Assembly: GCA_030043595.1 (NCBI GenBank)
Contig: JASHXJ010000005.1
Location: 1 to 12,102, forward strand
Direction: 5' to 3'
Source of the DNA: Trebonia sp.
Lineage (GTDB): Bacteria; Actinomycetota; Actinomycetes; Streptosporangiales; Streptosporangiaceae
Length of the DNA: 12,102 nt
How positions within the stretch are numbered: the stretch's first letter is position 1; each line of letters starts with the position of its first letter. The translations under genes and the position numbers were made by a program. A model generated the notes under the pieces. It had not been told where the DNA came from. It worked only from the letters and a program-made list of their open reading frames with translations, and did no database searches. Below are positions 11,299 through 12,102 of this stretch, piece by piece.

Positions 11299-12102
11299 AT
11301 GGAATCTGCCCTCGTTGACGTGCTCATCGGCCGAATGCTCGACCGCCGGTATCACGTCCGCTCCCGCATCGCGCACGGCGGCATGGCCACCGTCTACCTC
11401 GCCACCGACACCCGGCTGGACCGTGAGGTGGCGCTCAAGGTCATGCACGCCGACCTGGCGAGGGACGCCGACTTCGTGGGCAGGTTCATCGGGGAGGCCA
11501 AGTCGGTCGCCCGGCTGTCACACCCCAACATCGTCGCGGTTTTCGACCAGGGATCGGACGGGCAGTACCTCTACCTGGCGATGGAGTACGTCCCTGGGCG
11601 GACACTGCGCAGCCTGCTGCGGGACCGGGGCTGGTTCCCGCCCGGGGAAGCGCTGGACATCATGGACCCGATCCTGTCCGGGCTGGGCGCCGCGCACCAG
11701 GCAGGGATCGTGCACAGGGACGTCAAGCCGGAGAACGTGCTGCTGACGGCGGACGGCCGGGTGAAGGTGGTGGACTTCGGGCTGGCGAGGGCGCAGGCGG
11801 CAGCAGGGAACACCCGGTCGGGCCTGATCATCGGCACGGTCGCCTACATCGCGCCAGAACAGGTGACCGGCGGCGTCACCGACTTCCGCACCGACGTGTA
11901 CGCCGCCGGGGTAGTGCTGTTCGAGCTGCTGACCGGGCGGCAGCCGCATACCGGCGAGTCGCCCCTGCAGGTGGCGTACAAGCACGTCAACTCCGACGTT
12001 CCCGCCCCCTCGCAGTGGACGCCCGGCATCCCGCCCGCGATGGACCTGCTGGTGCGCGCCGCGACCAGCCGTGACCCGAGGCGCCGCCCGGCCGACGCCG
12101 GC
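11299..12102 (+). CDS. pknL: PknL-like Ser/Thr protein kinase, N-terminal part
   Basis: The first 268 residues of a Hanks-type kinase; the gene continues past the right edge. Visible parts are the Gly-rich loop IAHGGMATVY (24-33), the VALK lysine Lys47, the helix-C Glu66, HRDVKPEN (139-146, catalytic Asp141), DFG (159-161), an activation loop with Thr/Ser around 172-174 and GTVAYIAPEQ (179-188), and the DVYAAGVVLFELLTG helix. All catalytic residues are intact. The segment YKHVNSDVPAPS resembles actinobacterial PknL/PknB-type kinases. Such proteins usually continue into a transmembrane helix, and PknL lacks PASTA repeats; neither can be judged here. The PknL assignment rests on the nearby Rv2175c, metF and GNAT genes as much as on the sequence, so the subtype is less certain than the kinase call. 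Confidence 0.9.
   Translation, partial: MESALVDVLIGRMLDRRYHVRSRIAHGGMATVYLATDTRLDREVALKVMHADLARDADFVGRFIGEAKSVARLSHPNIVAVFDQGSDGQYLYLAMEYVPGRTLRSLLRDRGWFPPGEALDIMDPILSGLGAAHQAGIVHRDVKPENVLLTADGRVKVVDFGLARAQAAAGNTRSGLIIGTVAYIAPEQVTGGVTDFRTDVYAAGVVLFELLTGRQPHTGESPLQVAYKHVNSDVPAPSQWTPGIPPAMDLLVRAATSRDPRRRPADAG

Noticed and set aside
1..12102. tRNA, rRNA, CRISPR array, transposase or phage genes
   Set aside because: None seen on either strand by reading; apart from the elements listed there are no regular spacer-repeat arrays or mobile-element proteins.

Overview
The window is a high-GC chromosomal segment from an actinomycete (Actinomycetota). Most genes show strong G/C bias at third codon positions, GTG starts are common, and neighbouring genes join by ATGA/GTGA overlaps. 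A full-length BldD with an intact cyclic-di-GMP signature points to a mycelial, sporulating lineage (Streptomyces or Streptosporangiales-like). I cannot name the species.

Region 1 (1-4529, minus strand) is the de novo pyrimidine operon in the order pyrR-pyrB-pyrC-carA-carB; carB runs off the left edge. The first four genes are translationally coupled by 4-nt overlaps. carB is instead separated from carA by 219 bp that hold a 9-bp tandem repeat and a ~90-bp imperfect palindromic element. CarA carries an unusual ~50-residue insertion. A stem-loop fitting the PyrR-binding consensus overlaps the pyrR ribosome binding site, so the operon is probably feedback-controlled by translational repression.

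Region 2 (4530-5551) is a ~520-bp divergent regulatory region followed by bldD on the plus strand. It holds a promoter-like pair whose -10 box touches a BldD-box-like sequence, a second near-match to that box nearer pyrR, and a near-perfect CRP-type palindrome. A nested-hairpin terminator separates bldD from the next, convergent gene.

Region 3 (5611-8574) holds a SAV_6107-type HEPN gene (minus), a GNAT acetyltransferase (plus), metF (minus) and an Rv2175c-type DNA-binding protein (minus). A near-perfect SOS/LexA box and several hairpins lie in front of the HEPN gene. This block recalls the mycobacterial Rv2170-Rv2176 neighbourhood (GNAT, MetF, Rv2175c, PknL).

Region 4 (8706-11131, minus) looks like an accessory insertion between the Rv2175c homologue and its expected kinase partner. 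It holds an SRPBCC-ArsR gene pair and a ferredoxin-reductase-type FAD oxidoreductase with a 30-bp tandem repeat in its coding sequence. Between them lies a second copy of the palindromic element from the carA-carB spacer, about 80% identical and without gaps.

Region 5 (11299-12102, plus) is the N-terminal kinase domain of a PknL-like Ser/Thr kinase that runs off the right edge and may be translated from a leaderless mRNA.

The most unusual content is the pair of intergenic palindromic elements, the carA insertion with its embedded palindrome, and the SOS box in front of a HEPN gene. I saw no tRNA, rRNA, CRISPR array, transposase or phage gene.
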